Below are positions 45,110 through 53,573 of a stretch of DNA of 64,000 nucleotides, piece by piece; within the stretch, counting starts at the first letter, position 1; each line of letters begins with the position of its first letter. The notes under the pieces are model-generated. The model did not search any database and was not told the origin of the DNA. It was given only the letters and a program-made list of their open reading frames with translations. A program made the translations under genes and the position numbers. This DNA is from a candidate division WOR-3 bacterium (GTDB taxonomy: Bacteria > Hydrothermota > Hydrothermia > UBA1063), in NCBI GenBank assembly GCA_039803545.1, contig JBDRYS010000001.1, positions 437,866 through 501,865 on the forward strand, in the 5' to 3' direction.

Positions 45110-45780
45110 AGCCTTTAATAGAGCTAATTGACATTAAGAAAACCTATTTTCTTGACGAAGTGCCCGTTGAAGTTTTAAGGGGAATTTCTTTGGAAATAAA
45201 GGAAGGGGAATATATTTCCATAATGGGACCGTCTGGTTCTGGTAAATCCACTTTGATGCATATAATTGGTTGTCTTGATACCCCTACTTCGGGAATATAT
45301 AATTTCGAAGGTGTTCCAGTCCATACCCTCGATGAGGACAAACTGGCTGAAATAAGAAAAAGAAAGGTTGGATTTGTATTTCAGAACTTCAATTTACTAC
45401 CCAGATTTACTGCCGTCGAGAATGTCGAACTTCCAATGATATATGCAAAAGTTCCGCCGGCCGAAAGAAGGGCCAGAGCAATAAAATTGTTAGAAAGATT
45501 AGGTATAGGCCACAGGATTAATCACAAGCCCACAGAACTCTCAGGGGGCGAAAGGCAAAGGGTTGCTATTGCGAGGGCCTTAGCTAATGACCCCAAAATA
45601 ATCCTTGCTGATGAGCCAACGGGAAACCTTGATTCAGTATCCGCTACTGAAATTCTGAATATTTTTGACGAATTACATAAAGATGGAAGAACAATCGTAG
45701 TTGTAACCCACGACTCTGAAGTGGCCAAAAGGGCCCAAAAAATAATAAGAATCCGTGACGGATTAATCGTAAAGGATTGA
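45106..45780 (+). CDS. ABC transporter ATP-binding protein (MacB/LolD type)
   Basis: The 224-residue ATPase has Walker A G-P-S-G-S-G-K-S-T near residue 42, the Q loop in F-V-F-Q-N-F-N-L-L, signature L-S-G-G-E-R-Q-R-V, Walker B I-I-L-A-D-E-P-T-G-N-L-D and the switch His in V-T-H-D. This is the MacB/LolD/FtsE subclass. It powers the permease encoded at 40764 and completes the tripartite pump. Confidence 0.95.
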   Translation: MKPLIELIDIKKTYFLDEVPVEVLRGISLEIKEGEYISIMGPSGSGKSTLMHIIGCLDTPTSGIYNFEGVPVHTLDEDKLAEIRKRKVGFVFQNFNLLPRFTAVENVELPMIYAKVPPAERRARAIKLLERLGIGHRINHKPTELSGGERQRVAIARALANDPKIILADEPTGNLDSVSATEILNIFDELHKDGRTIVVVTHDSEVAKRAQKIIRIRDGLIVKD

Positions 45781-46038
45781 TTCATTAAATTAAAAAGCCT
45801 TTAAACAGAGAGTTTTACCTTTCAAATTAGATGGACTAAGTTTGATTCTTATTCCAATTAGTTGTCAGATTGAACTTTTATGTGAAACACTGGGGCTTGG
45901 GATTCGTGGGAATACGTACTCTATCAAAATTAAGTTTACTTAAACGATCTTTTACTTTTGTTTTGATACCCATTTTAGGCTTTTTTCTTGTTGTAAGCCC
46001 TGTCGAGCTCCCTTTGTAACCTAATTGCGACCTGTGTT

Positions 46039-46136
46039 CATTTTATTACCTTTATATTACCTCTCAGACTTACTTACCTACTTTTTCCCTTTTAGCTTAC
46101 ACCCCAACTCTTAACACCCTGCCCACCACCTTCATC
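46039..46136 (+). terminator. Possible Rho-utilisation (rut) region after the efflux operon
   Basis: In these 98 nt I count 36 C and 3 G on the plus strand, with the rest A and T. Such C>G bubbles of about 80-100 nt, unstructured and untranslated, define Rho-binding sites. It lies about 260 nt after the ATPase stop. No hairpin with a U-tract is near. The assignment is by composition only. Confidence 0.4.
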
Positions 46137-46240
46137 TGCGTCGATTTTGAAGAATAAAAAATGCAATTTGGTCTCCGTTTTATTGTTTTTCAAGAAGCTA
46201 TCCCATTTCGAGTAGATTAATTTTGAGGAACGCCGAATTC

Positions 46241-46269
46241 TTGACTTATCAGATTTTCTCCGCTATTAT
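46241..46269 (+). promoter_or_regulatory. Predicted promoter of the KaiC/near-KaiC operon
   Basis: TTGACT (46241-46246) and TATTAT (46264-46269) are 17 bp apart. The -10 box ends 20 nt before the ATG at 46290 and AAAGGAG precedes the start codon. Confidence 0.65.
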
Positions 46270-46289
46270 TAAATAAAAGGAGTAAGATT

Positions 46290-47162
46290 ATGCCTGAAGA
46301 TTATCAGGAGGAACAAAGGATTGAGCCCGATTTATCAGCGGTGTATACTGGTACGGAGGCGCTGGAAAAGGCACCCGAAATTTATGGTGTAGAAACGGGT
46401 ATTGAGGGGCTTGATGATCTATTTTATATAGTTGAATCCAGAAAGAATCGGCTGGAAAAGAAGTCTTTAAAAGGTATACCTGCTTACTCGGTAATGAATA
46501 TCACAGGGGTTTCGGACACAGGAAAATCGCTTATAGTTGAGCAATTTACAGTATACAGAGCAAGCAAGGGCGACAAAGTGGCCTTCATAACAGTAGAATC
46601 TCCGGCAAATTTTGTTGTTGCCTCACTGAAATTAAGGGCTATGGCAATGGGGTTGAATTTTGACCAGTTTCAAGATAACATAATATTGATTGATGCTGCC
46701 TCTTCTACTCGAATCAGAGAGAATATACCAGACTTACTTGCAACTCTAACCTACGTGATAAAGACTTATAAAGTTAAGTTCACTGTTGTAGATTCAATTA
46801 CCGGACTCTTTGAGAATAAGGAAATGATGGCTCGTGCAGTGGTGAGAAGAATGTATAACTACATGAAAAAGTGGTATCAAACTGCCCTTTTTGTATCGCA
46901 GAAAAGAAGTGGACATGAGGAACTGACGGCTGAGGCAGCTGGGGGATATGCTGTGGGGCACATAGTAGATGGAACGATGGTACTGGCAAAGGAATTAGTG
47001 GATTCGGTCTATAAAGCACGGTTATATAGAAAACCATTGGGTGACATTGTTAGATTATTTAGAATCGATGGATGCAGAATGTCGGGACATGATACAAGAA
47101 CCCATTTTTTAGAAATTACAGATACAGGTTTGCTTATAATTAAGGAACCAATAGGAGGGTAA
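46290..47162 (+). CDS. KaiC-domain ATPase of the archaeal/thermophile type
   Basis: The 290-residue RecA-fold ATPase has V-E-T-G-I-E-G-L-D-D-L near residue 35, Walker A G-V-S-D-T-G-K-S at 73-80, T-V-E-S-P after strand 2 and Walker B-like F-T-V-V-D-S-I-T. It resembles the single-domain KaiC-like families seen in archaea and thermophilic bacteria (the TIGR03878 group in my reading), not the double-domain clock protein. The function is unknown; a signalling ATPase role is usual. Its partner gene follows 2 nt after the stop. Confidence 0.85.
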   Translation: MPEDYQEEQRIEPDLSAVYTGTEALEKAPEIYGVETGIEGLDDLFYIVESRKNRLEKKSLKGIPAYSVMNITGVSDTGKSLIVEQFTVYRASKGDKVAFITVESPANFVVASLKLRAMAMGLNFDQFQDNIILIDAASSTRIRENIPDLLATLTYVIKTYKVKFTVVDSITGLFENKEMMARAVVRRMYNYMKKWYQTALFVSQKRSGHEELTAEAAGGYAVGHIVDGTMVLAKELVDSVYKARLYRKPLGDIVRLFRIDGCRMSGHDTRTHFLEITDTGLLIIKEPIGG

Positions 47163-47164
47163 CA

Positions 47165-47830
47165 ATGGTGATAGAAATTACGGGGTTACCACAAGCAGAA
47201 ATGAATGAAAAGGACCTTGAGTATCTTGTCAGTAGGGTCTTTTTCAAGTCTATAGACCTTCTTGGTGGACTAAATAAACTTGCGGAATTCAGGACTCTTA
47301 CATGGCTTCCAAGCTTAGCAAGAGCAGCATACGTAATAGTTCTAAGAGATGAATATCTAAGAACGGAAGACGAAATAGCAAAAAGGGTTGGGCTTACGAG
47401 AAATACCGTTAGGAATATACTAAGAGCCGATCCAACCCTTGCCATGGAGAAGATCAAAAAGCTTGAAGAACTTGCCAAGGAAGAGATCAGGGAGATGAAG
47501 GTGCACACTGCTGGTGGGATAGCAAAACTCGCTTACAAGATGGTAAAAGAAGGGAATGATGCAGAAACTCTCGTTCAATATTATGGGTTGGCTGCTGAAG
47601 ATGTGGCAAAGGCCCTTGATATACCGTGGGCATATGCTGTTCTTAAATGCACAAAAGGAATAAAATACCCAATCGAAGAAGGCTCTGTCCTCAAAGAGAG
47701 ACTAACGGGCTTGAAGATTAAGAATCTTCCTTCTGAAGAGGTCATTGAAAAATTGCATTTCCCAATCAAAAATCCCGCGCACCTTTTACATGAGATAAAG
47801 CTTGTAATAAGCAGTATCGAAGGCAATTAA
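47165..47830 (+). CDS. Near-KaiC regulatory domain protein with HTH
   Basis: The 221-residue protein matches the near_KaiC (TIGR03879-type) partner of KaiC-like ATPases. The N-terminal half ends in a helix-turn-helix, E-D-E-I-A-K-R-V-G-L-T-R-N-T-V-R-N-I near residue 75. The C-terminal half is helical, with H-T-A-G-G-I-A-K-L-A. Members are predicted regulators encoded directly beside their KaiC partner, as here. DNA binding is inferred from the HTH only. Confidence 0.8.
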   Translation: MVIEITGLPQAEMNEKDLEYLVSRVFFKSIDLLGGLNKLAEFRTLTWLPSLARAAYVIVLRDEYLRTEDEIAKRVGLTRNTVRNILRADPTLAMEKIKKLEELAKEEIREMKVHTAGGIAKLAYKMVKEGNDAETLVQYYGLAAEDVAKALDIPWAYAVLKCTKGIKYPIEEGSVLKERLTGLKIKNLPSEEVIEKLHFPIKNPAHLLHEIKLVISSIEGN

Positions 47831-47913
47831 TTAGAGCAGATTCTACAATTTGTAAGCTTTATAGATTTGTAAAAGTGTGACTAGTATTTATAACTTTGGC
47901 TTCTGTTTAAATG

Positions 47914-49653
47914 CTATTTTTTCTTAGTATCTCTATACTGTTGCTGGAATAGATAACGCTTTATCTTCATCGATGTTGTTTTGGGAAATTCTTCTTCACG
48001 AATAGTAAACTTCTTTACCCGTTTGTACTCAGCCAGATCATTGCAGTAGGTGTCAATTTCTCTGTCAATAAGTTTGTAAATATCGTCGATAGTTGGATTT
48101 TTGATGCCCTGCTCTTCGAAGTATTGCTGGACTGCTTCAAAGTTCGGGTATACTATAGCGTGAACCTCTTCTTTTTTGGTGTCGGGGTCGTAGGCACCAA
48201 GTACCAGAACCTCGGCAATGTATGGTGAGCGTAGAAGTGCAGTTTCAACCTCCTCAGGGTATACATTCTTTCCGCCAGCGGTTACGATTACATTTTTCCT
48301 CCTACCCGTAATATATACATAGCCATCCTTGTCGATATAGCCCAGGTCACCCGTAAGGAACCATCCGTCCTCGGTAAATACTTCTTTAGTGGCTTCCTCG
48401 TTTTTATAATATCCAGCCATTACCATAGGCCCCTTAACGGCGATTTCGCCGACTCCTTCTTCATTAGGTTCATAAATCTTAATCTCTGCATAAGGGACAG
48501 GTAAGCCTGCGCTATCGTTCTTAGGACAACAGATGGGATTCAGAGTTATAACAGGAGAAGTTTCAGAAAGACCATATCCCTGGAGAATCGGGAATCCCAT
48601 TTCTTCGAGGGCCCTCGATACCCACCTGGGGAGGGCTGCACCACCAGAAATAAGATATCTCAAATTATCCATCCCAAGTTTTGCTCTAACACTTTTAAAC
48701 AGTGCTTTGGAAGCTTTGCCTTTGAGAAAGGTATCCAGCGCCTTTGAAGTCCCTCTCAATCCGTTAAAGACAGCTTTTGTTAAAATGCCTGATTTCTCAA
48801 TATTTTTGAAAATTCCTTCCACAATTTTCTCAAGCAGTAAAGGAACAACTAACATCGCGGTAGGTTTAACATACTTCATTTCTTCTATCATTACTTTAGA
48901 CTTGAGTGAACTTGCGTATGCAATTGCGGCTCCTCCAGCTATTGGAACCACCAGTCCGCAAGTCTGTTCGTAGACGTGGTGAATTGGTAAAACAGAGAAG
49001 AAGGTATCGCCAGGCCCGTACTCAAGGCACTGATATAGAGAATCTACATCGGACATAATGTTTTTGTGTAAAAGCATTACACCCTTAGAAACTCCAGTTG
49101 TTCCTGATGTGTAAAGGATAACTGCAAGGTCTTCAAAGGCGACGTTTTCTTTAGGAATTCCAGTTTTGACTTTCTGAAAGATATCTTTAAGAGACACAAT
49201 GTTAAATTTGTTGGGCTGTTTAGAAATAATGTATTTCAATGTCGGAACTTCTTTCTGTATTTCCAAGAGGTCCTCAAGGAATCTGTCCTGAGCGGTTATA
49301 AGCACTGCCTCTGAATCCTTCAAAATATATTTAATTTCAGGGGTTTTAAGGCGAGCGTCAACAGGAATAACCGTTAAACCCAACCAATGGTAAGCAAAAT
49401 AAGTAATAGCCCAATAGGGAGAGTTATCTCCAATAATCGCTGCTTTGTTGCCTTTTTTAAGCCCAAGCTCTTCTTTTAAGTATTTAGCAAGACGGGTAAC
49501 ATGATCATACATCTCATCATATGTAAAAGTAATCCATTCATCCCCTTCCCTCATCATGAGAGCCATCCGGTCTTTATAAAGCCTATGAGACCTCTCAAAC
49601 ATTTCGGGGATGGTAAACCATCCGATACCCGGTCTAACAGTCGGAAATGCCAT
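47914..49653 (-). CDS. AMP-binding long-chain acyl-CoA synthetase
   Basis: I start at ATG 49653, just after GAGGAGGTGAGT; a TTG at 49671 would run through that ribosome-binding site. The 579-residue enzyme has the P-loop Y-T-S-G-T-T-G-V-S-K-G near residue 180, Q-G-Y-G-L-S-E-T-S-P, and T-G-D-L-G-Y-I-D-K-D-G followed by G-R-R-K-N-V-I-V. This is the ANL superfamily pattern of fatty acid activation to acyl-CoA. It stands alone between two divergent or convergent neighbours. Confidence 0.9.
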   Translation of the reverse strand: MAFPTVRPGIGWFTIPEMFERSHRLYKDRMALMMREGDEWITFTYDEMYDHVTRLAKYLKEELGLKKGNKAAIIGDNSPYWAITYFAYHWLGLTVIPVDARLKTPEIKYILKDSEAVLITAQDRFLEDLLEIQKEVPTLKYIISKQPNKFNIVSLKDIFQKVKTGIPKENVAFEDLAVILYTSGTTGVSKGVMLLHKNIMSDVDSLYQCLEYGPGDTFFSVLPIHHVYEQTCGLVVPIAGGAAIAYASSLKSKVMIEEMKYVKPTAMLVVPLLLEKIVEGIFKNIEKSGILTKAVFNGLRGTSKALDTFLKGKASKALFKSVRAKLGMDNLRYLISGGAALPRWVSRALEEMGFPILQGYGLSETSPVITLNPICCPKNDSAGLPVPYAEIKIYEPNEEGVGEIAVKGPMVMAGYYKNEEATKEVFTEDGWFLTGDLGYIDKDGYVYITGRRKNVIVTAGGKNVYPEEVETALLRSPYIAEVLVLGAYDPDTKKEEVHAIVYPNFEAVQQYFEEQGIKNPTIDDIYKLIDREIDTYCNDLAEYKRVKKFTIREEEFPKTTSMKIKRYLFQQQYRDTKKK

Positions 49654-49677
49654 ACTCACCTCCTCTATCAATTCTGA

Positions 49678-49706
49678 ATTTTAAACGTCAAGTTTTAAAA
49701 TGTCAA
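49678..49706 (-). promoter_or_regulatory. Predicted promoter of the acyl-CoA synthetase gene
   Basis: On the minus strand, the consensus -35 box TTGACA (49706-49701) and TAAAAT (49683-49678) are 17 bp apart. The -10 box ends 24 nt before ATG 49653, leaving a short leader with GAGGAGGTG. This is the closest match to the sigma70 consensus in the window. Confidence 0.7.
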
Positions 49707-49765
49707 ACATAGAGACGGAAATAGAATAAACAAGTAAATTGCCTTAAAATAGACAAATAATAAAG

Positions 49766-50182
49766 ATGGTTGAGAAAATCCTTAAAGAGATAAGGAATCG
49801 ATTTGGAATACCTGAAGAAGTTTTTTCTAAGTGGAAAATAGTTGAAGCTGGGGATTTGTGGATAATGTCTGAAGAGGCGTTCAAGTTTCCTATAAAGAAT
49901 TTCTCCAGGAAAGGTATTAGGTTGGTGAGAGTATACCGTGATGGATACAAGCTAACGACAGCGGGAATACAGATTTTTGGTAAATATGCTACAAAAAATG
50001 TAATGGAAATAAGTGCTGAGCAGGTCAAAGACTATCTTGAGGGGAAAGACCTCTCAGTAGGTTCTTGCAATGCGGAAAATGGTCAAGTAATTATAAAATG
50101 CGGAGATGATTATTTGGGAAGCGGTCTATATGTCAACGGCAAGGTTAAAAATCAGTTACCAAAAGGGAGAAGGTGGTATTGA
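49766..50182 (+). CDS. Small PUA-like RNA-binding protein
   Basis: The 138-residue protein has no catalytic motif. The C-terminal half looks like the PUA-type domain at the end of rRNA m5C methyltransferases: [19 protein letters not shown], with the K-N-x-x-P-K-G-x-R signature. The N-terminal half carries W-I-M-S-E-E-A-F and G-I-R-L-V-R, also seen next to such domains. It probably binds RNA, but there is no methyltransferase in the chain. A weak TAAAAT box lies 15 nt upstream. It overlaps guaA by 10 bp. Confidence 0.65.
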   Translation: MVEKILKEIRNRFGIPEEVFSKWKIVEAGDLWIMSEEAFKFPIKNFSRKGIRLVRVYRDGYKLTTAGIQIFGKYATKNVMEISAEQVKDYLEGKDLSVGSCNAENGQVIIKCGDDYLGSGLYVNGKVKNQLPKGRRWY

Positions 50183-51708
50183 AAGAGAAGATAGTAATTC
50201 TTGATTTTGGGTCTCAGTATACTCAACTAATTGCCCGAAGAATAAGGGAAATCGGGACATATTCGGAAATTTTACCTTACTGGCTAACACCAAAGGATTT
50301 GGGTGACAACGTAAAGGGAATTATTCTTTCTGGGGGCCCTTCCAGTGTTTACGACGAAAATGCTCCGTTACCCTGCGAAGAGATATTTCGTTTAGGTATA
50401 CCGATCCTTGGTATTTGCTATGGGCTTCAAGTAATAGCTCACCTTTTTGGTGGGAAGGTCGAGCCTGCTGAGAACAGAGAATATGGATTTCAGAAGTTGA
50501 AAATTATTAAAAATTCAGAACTTTTAGAAAATGTGAGAGACGGCGGCACAGTGTGGATGTCCCATGGAGATATAGTAAAGCAAATCCCAGAAGGTTTTGT
50601 TGTTACAGCATCCACAGAAAATTCCCCCTTCGCTGTTATAGAAAATCCCGAAAAGAAAATCTTTGGGGTTCAATTCCATCCAGAAGTAGCACACACTGAA
50701 GATGGCCTTGTCCTGCTTAGCAATTTTGTGAAAAAGATATGCGGTACATCGGCTACCTGGAACTTAGAGGATTACCTAACTTTACAGATCAAGAAAATCA
50801 GAGAGGAAGTCGGAGATTCCAAAGTACTCTTAGCCTTGTCGGGTGGGGTTGATTCCTCTGTCGTTGCCTATATGCTTTACAAGGCTATTGGCAATAACTA
50901 TTACCCCATATTTGTCGATACAGGGCTTCTCAAAAAGGGAGAAAAAGAACGTATCCACAGATATTTTGGCCATAATCCCAATCTCAGAATTGTTGACGCA
51001 TCTCACGAATTTTTCAACGCCCTCAAAGGTATTGAAGATCCTGAAAGAAAAAGGAAAATCATCGGTAAAAAGTTTATCGAAGTATTCGAAAATGAAGCTA
51101 AAAAGATAGGGATAAAATTCGAATACCTGGCTCAAGGCACCCTCTATCCTGATGTTATAGAATCCACATCGGTGGTAGGTCCCTCCGAGGTAATAAAGTC
51201 TCATCATAATGTGGGTGGGCTCCCTGAAAAGTTGCACCTTAAGCTAATTGAACCGCTTAGAGAGCTCTTTAAAGACGAAGTCAGAAAAATAGGCAAACTT
51301 TTGAATGTCCCCGACGAAATTTTACAGAGGCACCCTTTCCCAGGCCCTGGAATGGCCGTAAGGATTATCGGCGAAGTAACACCTGAGAAAGTAAAAATAC
51401 TACAAGAAGCCGATTACTTGGTAGAAAGTATCATAAAGAAACACAAACTTTATAATGAAATCTGGCAAGCTTTCCCGGTTCTACTACCGGTAAAAACCGT
51501 TGGCGTCAAAGGAGACAAGAGAAGTTATGAAAACGTAATAGCTATAAGAGCGGTTGTCAGCGTTGATGGCATGACTGCCGATTGGTACAGGATGCCCTAC
51601 AAAGTGCTTGCTGAAATTTCAACTAGCATCCTGAATAGTGTGCAGGGCGTAAATAGAGTTGTATATGATATTTCTACAAAGCCTCCTGCAACCATAGAAT
51701 GGGAGTAG
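50173..51708 (+). CDS. guaA: GMP synthase (glutamine-hydrolysing)
   Basis: The 511-residue enzyme has an N-terminal glutamine amidotransferase domain, with I-L-D-F-G-S-Q-Y-T and the nucleophile in G-I-C-Y-G-L-Q near residue 81, then the ATP-pyrophosphatase loop L-S-G-G-V-D-S-S near residue 222. It ends with the canonical P-P-A-T-I-E-W-E. It converts XMP to GMP. The start is GTG 50173 or TTG 50179, both after GGGAGAAGG; no ATG is available. Confidence 0.97.
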   Translation: MVLKEKIVILDFGSQYTQLIARRIREIGTYSEILPYWLTPKDLGDNVKGIILSGGPSSVYDENAPLPCEEIFRLGIPILGICYGLQVIAHLFGGKVEPAENREYGFQKLKIIKNSELLENVRDGGTVWMSHGDIVKQIPEGFVVTASTENSPFAVIENPEKKIFGVQFHPEVAHTEDGLVLLSNFVKKICGTSATWNLEDYLTLQIKKIREEVGDSKVLLALSGGVDSSVVAYMLYKAIGNNYYPIFVDTGLLKKGEKERIHRYFGHNPNLRIVDASHEFFNALKGIEDPERKRKIIGKKFIEVFENEAKKIGIKFEYLAQGTLYPDVIESTSVVGPSEVIKSHHNVGGLPEKLHLKLIEPLRELFKDEVRKIGKLLNVPDEILQRHPFPGPGMAVRIIGEVTPEKVKILQEADYLVESIIKKHKLYNEIWQAFPVLLPVKTVGVKGDKRSYENVIAIRAVVSVDGMTADWYRMPYKVLAEISTSILNSVQGVNRVVYDISTKPPATIEWE

Positions 51709-51710
51709 AA

Positions 51711-52406
51711 ATGAGAATACTTATAATATCCGATATCCACGGAAATATTTATCCCCTTCAAAAGGTTTTAAAAACAGAAACTTATGACCTTATGATTTGT
51801 CTCGGGGATCTTGTGGATTATGGACCTTTTCCCGATGAAGTAACATCCATAATCAGAGAAAAGGCAAATTATTGTGTACTGGGGAACCACGATTACAGCT
51901 TTGCCTTTGACGACGATTGCCCCGGTACCACACCTGAGTTTCGCAAAATTACATATGAGATAAGAAATTACTTTAAATATAGACTTTCGCCAGAAAATAT
52001 AGCCTTTCTTAAAACTCTTCCACTTACTAAGGAGGTTATGATTGAAGGCCAGTCTTTCCTATTGCTCCATTCTTCTGCCGAAGACCCCCTTGGTGACTAT
52101 GTGACGTTTGATCAGGATCCAGAGATTATAAAAAAGAGGATGCTCCCAGATAAACTTGTAAATGTAATTCTTTACGGACACACCCACCAGTCTGGCATGT
52201 TAAAGATAAATAACGTTACAATCTTTAACCCCGGTAGTCTGGGTTTTCCAAGGGGAAAAGATAGGTACCCAAGCTATGCGATCTTAGAAAATGGGCAGTT
52301 TAAAATCCAATATGTTGAATATGATGTTTCAAAGATTGTCAGCGAATACAAGAAACATTCTGTTCCAGAGGAAATTATTCATAAGCTTATAGGAGCGAGA
52401 ATATGA
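51711..52406 (+). CDS. Metallophosphoesterase (YfcE/calcineurin-like)
   Basis: I start at ATG 51711, 5 nt after GGGAG at the end of guaA. The 231-residue protein has the full motif set: I-S-D-I-H-G-N, C-L-G-D-L-V-D-Y-G, L-G-N-H-D-Y, L-H-S-S-A-E, Y-G-H-T-H-Q and F-N-P-G-S-L-G. It resembles YfcE-like and predicted phosphodiesterases of this length; the substrate is unknown. It overlaps kdsA by 4 bp. Confidence 0.88.
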   Translation: MRILIISDIHGNIYPLQKVLKTETYDLMICLGDLVDYGPFPDEVTSIIREKANYCVLGNHDYSFAFDDDCPGTTPEFRKITYEIRNYFKYRLSPENIAFLKTLPLTKEVMIEGQSFLLLHSSAEDPLGDYVTFDQDPEIIKKRMLPDKLVNVILYGHTHQSGMLKINNVTIFNPGSLGFPRGKDRYPSYAILENGQFKIQYVEYDVSKIVSEYKKHSVPEEIIHKLIGARI

Positions 52407-53248
52407 CAAAAGTCATTGAGGTTGGTAATGTAAAAATAGGCGGAAACAATCCAATTGTCTTGATAGCAGGACCATGTGTGATTGAAAGCGAAGAGATAAC
52501 TCTCAAGACCGCAGAGAGGATCAAAAAAATCACCGAGAAATTAAAAATACCATTCATATTCAAGTCCTCGTACGCTAAGGACAACAGATCCTCTGTAGAA
52601 TACTACTATGGTCCTGGTGTCGAAAAGGGCATAAAAATCCTCGAAAAAGTAAAAAAAGAATTTAACATCCCCGTTTTATCTGATGTGCATTACCCTGATG
52701 AGGTACCGGTTGCTGCTGAAGTCCTTGATGTTATCCAGATTCCCGCCTTTCTATGCATGCAGACGAGGTTAACCTTAGAAATCGCAAAGACGGGAAAAGT
52801 GGTCAATGTGAAAAAGGGTCAATTTCTTGCTCCACAGGATATAAAAAATGTGGTAAAAAAAATTGAAAGTACGGGAAATACAAAAATCTTACTTACCGAA
52901 AGAGGAACCTTTTTTGGCTATCACAATCTCATTGTAGATATGCGATCAATGAAGATAATGCGGGATACCGGCTATCCGGTTATCTTTGACGTCACTCATA
53001 CTGTAAGAGTTTATGGAATCCCCTCTAAGGACCCGAGAGGTGGAAATCCCGAATTTATATTCCCCCTTGCACGGGCAGGGGTTTCCATAGGCATTGACGG
53101 GATATTTATTGAAACACACCCAGAACCTCAGAATGCTTTATCAGATGCTTCAAGTATGCTGCCCCTTAATCAACTTGAATCGCTCCTCATACAGATCAAA
53201 CGGATCGACGAGATGGTTAAGGAGTTTCTCCGCGAGGATTATCGCTGA
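52403..53248 (+). CDS. kdsA: 3-deoxy-8-phosphooctulonate synthase (KDO-8-P synthase)
   Basis: The 281-residue TIM barrel has I-A-G-P-C-V-I-E-S-E near residue 22, F-K-S-S-Y-A-K-D-N-R-S-S, V-N-V-K-K-G-Q-F-L-A-P, T-E-R-G-T-F-F-G-Y-H-N-L and E-T-H-P-E-P-Q-N-A-L-S-D. Cys25 in G-P-C, with later His, Glu and Asp, marks the metal-dependent class as in Aquifex aeolicus. It condenses PEP with arabinose 5-phosphate for KDO, so the organism probably makes LPS. The 3' end overlaps the convergent PASTA gene by 32 bp. Confidence 0.95.
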   Translation: MTKVIEVGNVKIGGNNPIVLIAGPCVIESEEITLKTAERIKKITEKLKIPFIFKSSYAKDNRSSVEYYYGPGVEKGIKILEKVKKEFNIPVLSDVHYPDEVPVAAEVLDVIQIPAFLCMQTRLTLEIAKTGKVVNVKKGQFLAPQDIKNVVKKIESTGNTKILLTERGTFFGYHNLIVDMRSMKIMRDTGYPVIFDVTHTVRVYGIPSKDPRGGNPEFIFPLARAGVSIGIDGIFIETHPEPQNALSDASSMLPLNQLESLLIQIKRIDEMVKEFLREDYR

Positions 53249-53573
53249 GATAAAGGTGAATTATCCGGCCTTCTTTGACGAGCATCCCTGAGGGAGGCTC
53301 CGTTTTCCAAACATACTTACCTGAACCAACCATATTCCATTTAAGTTTTCTCTCACTCAGTATTTTTATGCTTTCTTCTACCTTAAGACCTGCTAAATAT
53401 GGCACTTCAGTAGTTTTCCGCGAACCCACATATTTTTCAAGAATTACCCGGTCAACAAAAATAGCAAGTATTAGCGAATAAATTAGCAGGAATAGACCAG
53501 TAAAAAGGATCGTAAAAAAGATCTTGCCCACTTTGCTACTTTCGAATTTCTTAAAGGCTTCTTTAAATTTCAT
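53217..53573 (-). CDS. Membrane-anchored PASTA domain protein
   Basis: I use ATG 53573 (11-bp overlap with the upstream PSP1 gene); a GTG at 53591 would add six residues. The 118-residue protein has a short cytoplasmic segment, one transmembrane helix (I-F-F-T-I-L-F-T-G-L-F-L-L-I) and a single PASTA domain with V-P-Y-L-A-G-L-K-V-E-E-S and E-P-P-S-G-M-L-V-K. PASTA domains bind peptidoglycan or beta-lactams, usually as repeats on kinases or penicillin-binding proteins. Here there is one repeat and no enzyme domain. Confidence 0.82.
   Translation of the reverse strand: MKFKEAFKKFESSKVGKIFFTILFTGLFLLIYSLILAIFVDRVILEKYVGSRKTTEVPYLAGLKVEESIKILSERKLKWNMVGSGKYVWKTEPPSGMLVKEGRIIHLYLSDNPRGETP

Larger units (their letters stand above)
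45781..46289. other. Intergenic region, 509 bp, with a C-rich and G-poor stretch
   Basis: This is the longest gap in the window and holds no supported gene. A promoter for the KaiC pair lies at its right end, and a strongly C-rich, G-poor tract fills 46039-46136. I found no tRNA, known RNA fold or repeat. Confidence 0.6.

Noticed and set aside
45781-46289. Possible non-coding RNA gene in the longest gap
   Set aside because: Neither strand shows the conserved starts or folds of RNase P, tmRNA, SRP or 6S RNA, and no hairpin terminator ends it.
48533-48973. 146-codon plus-strand frame
   Set aside because: It is antisense to the acyl-CoA synthetase gene and has no ribosome-binding site.
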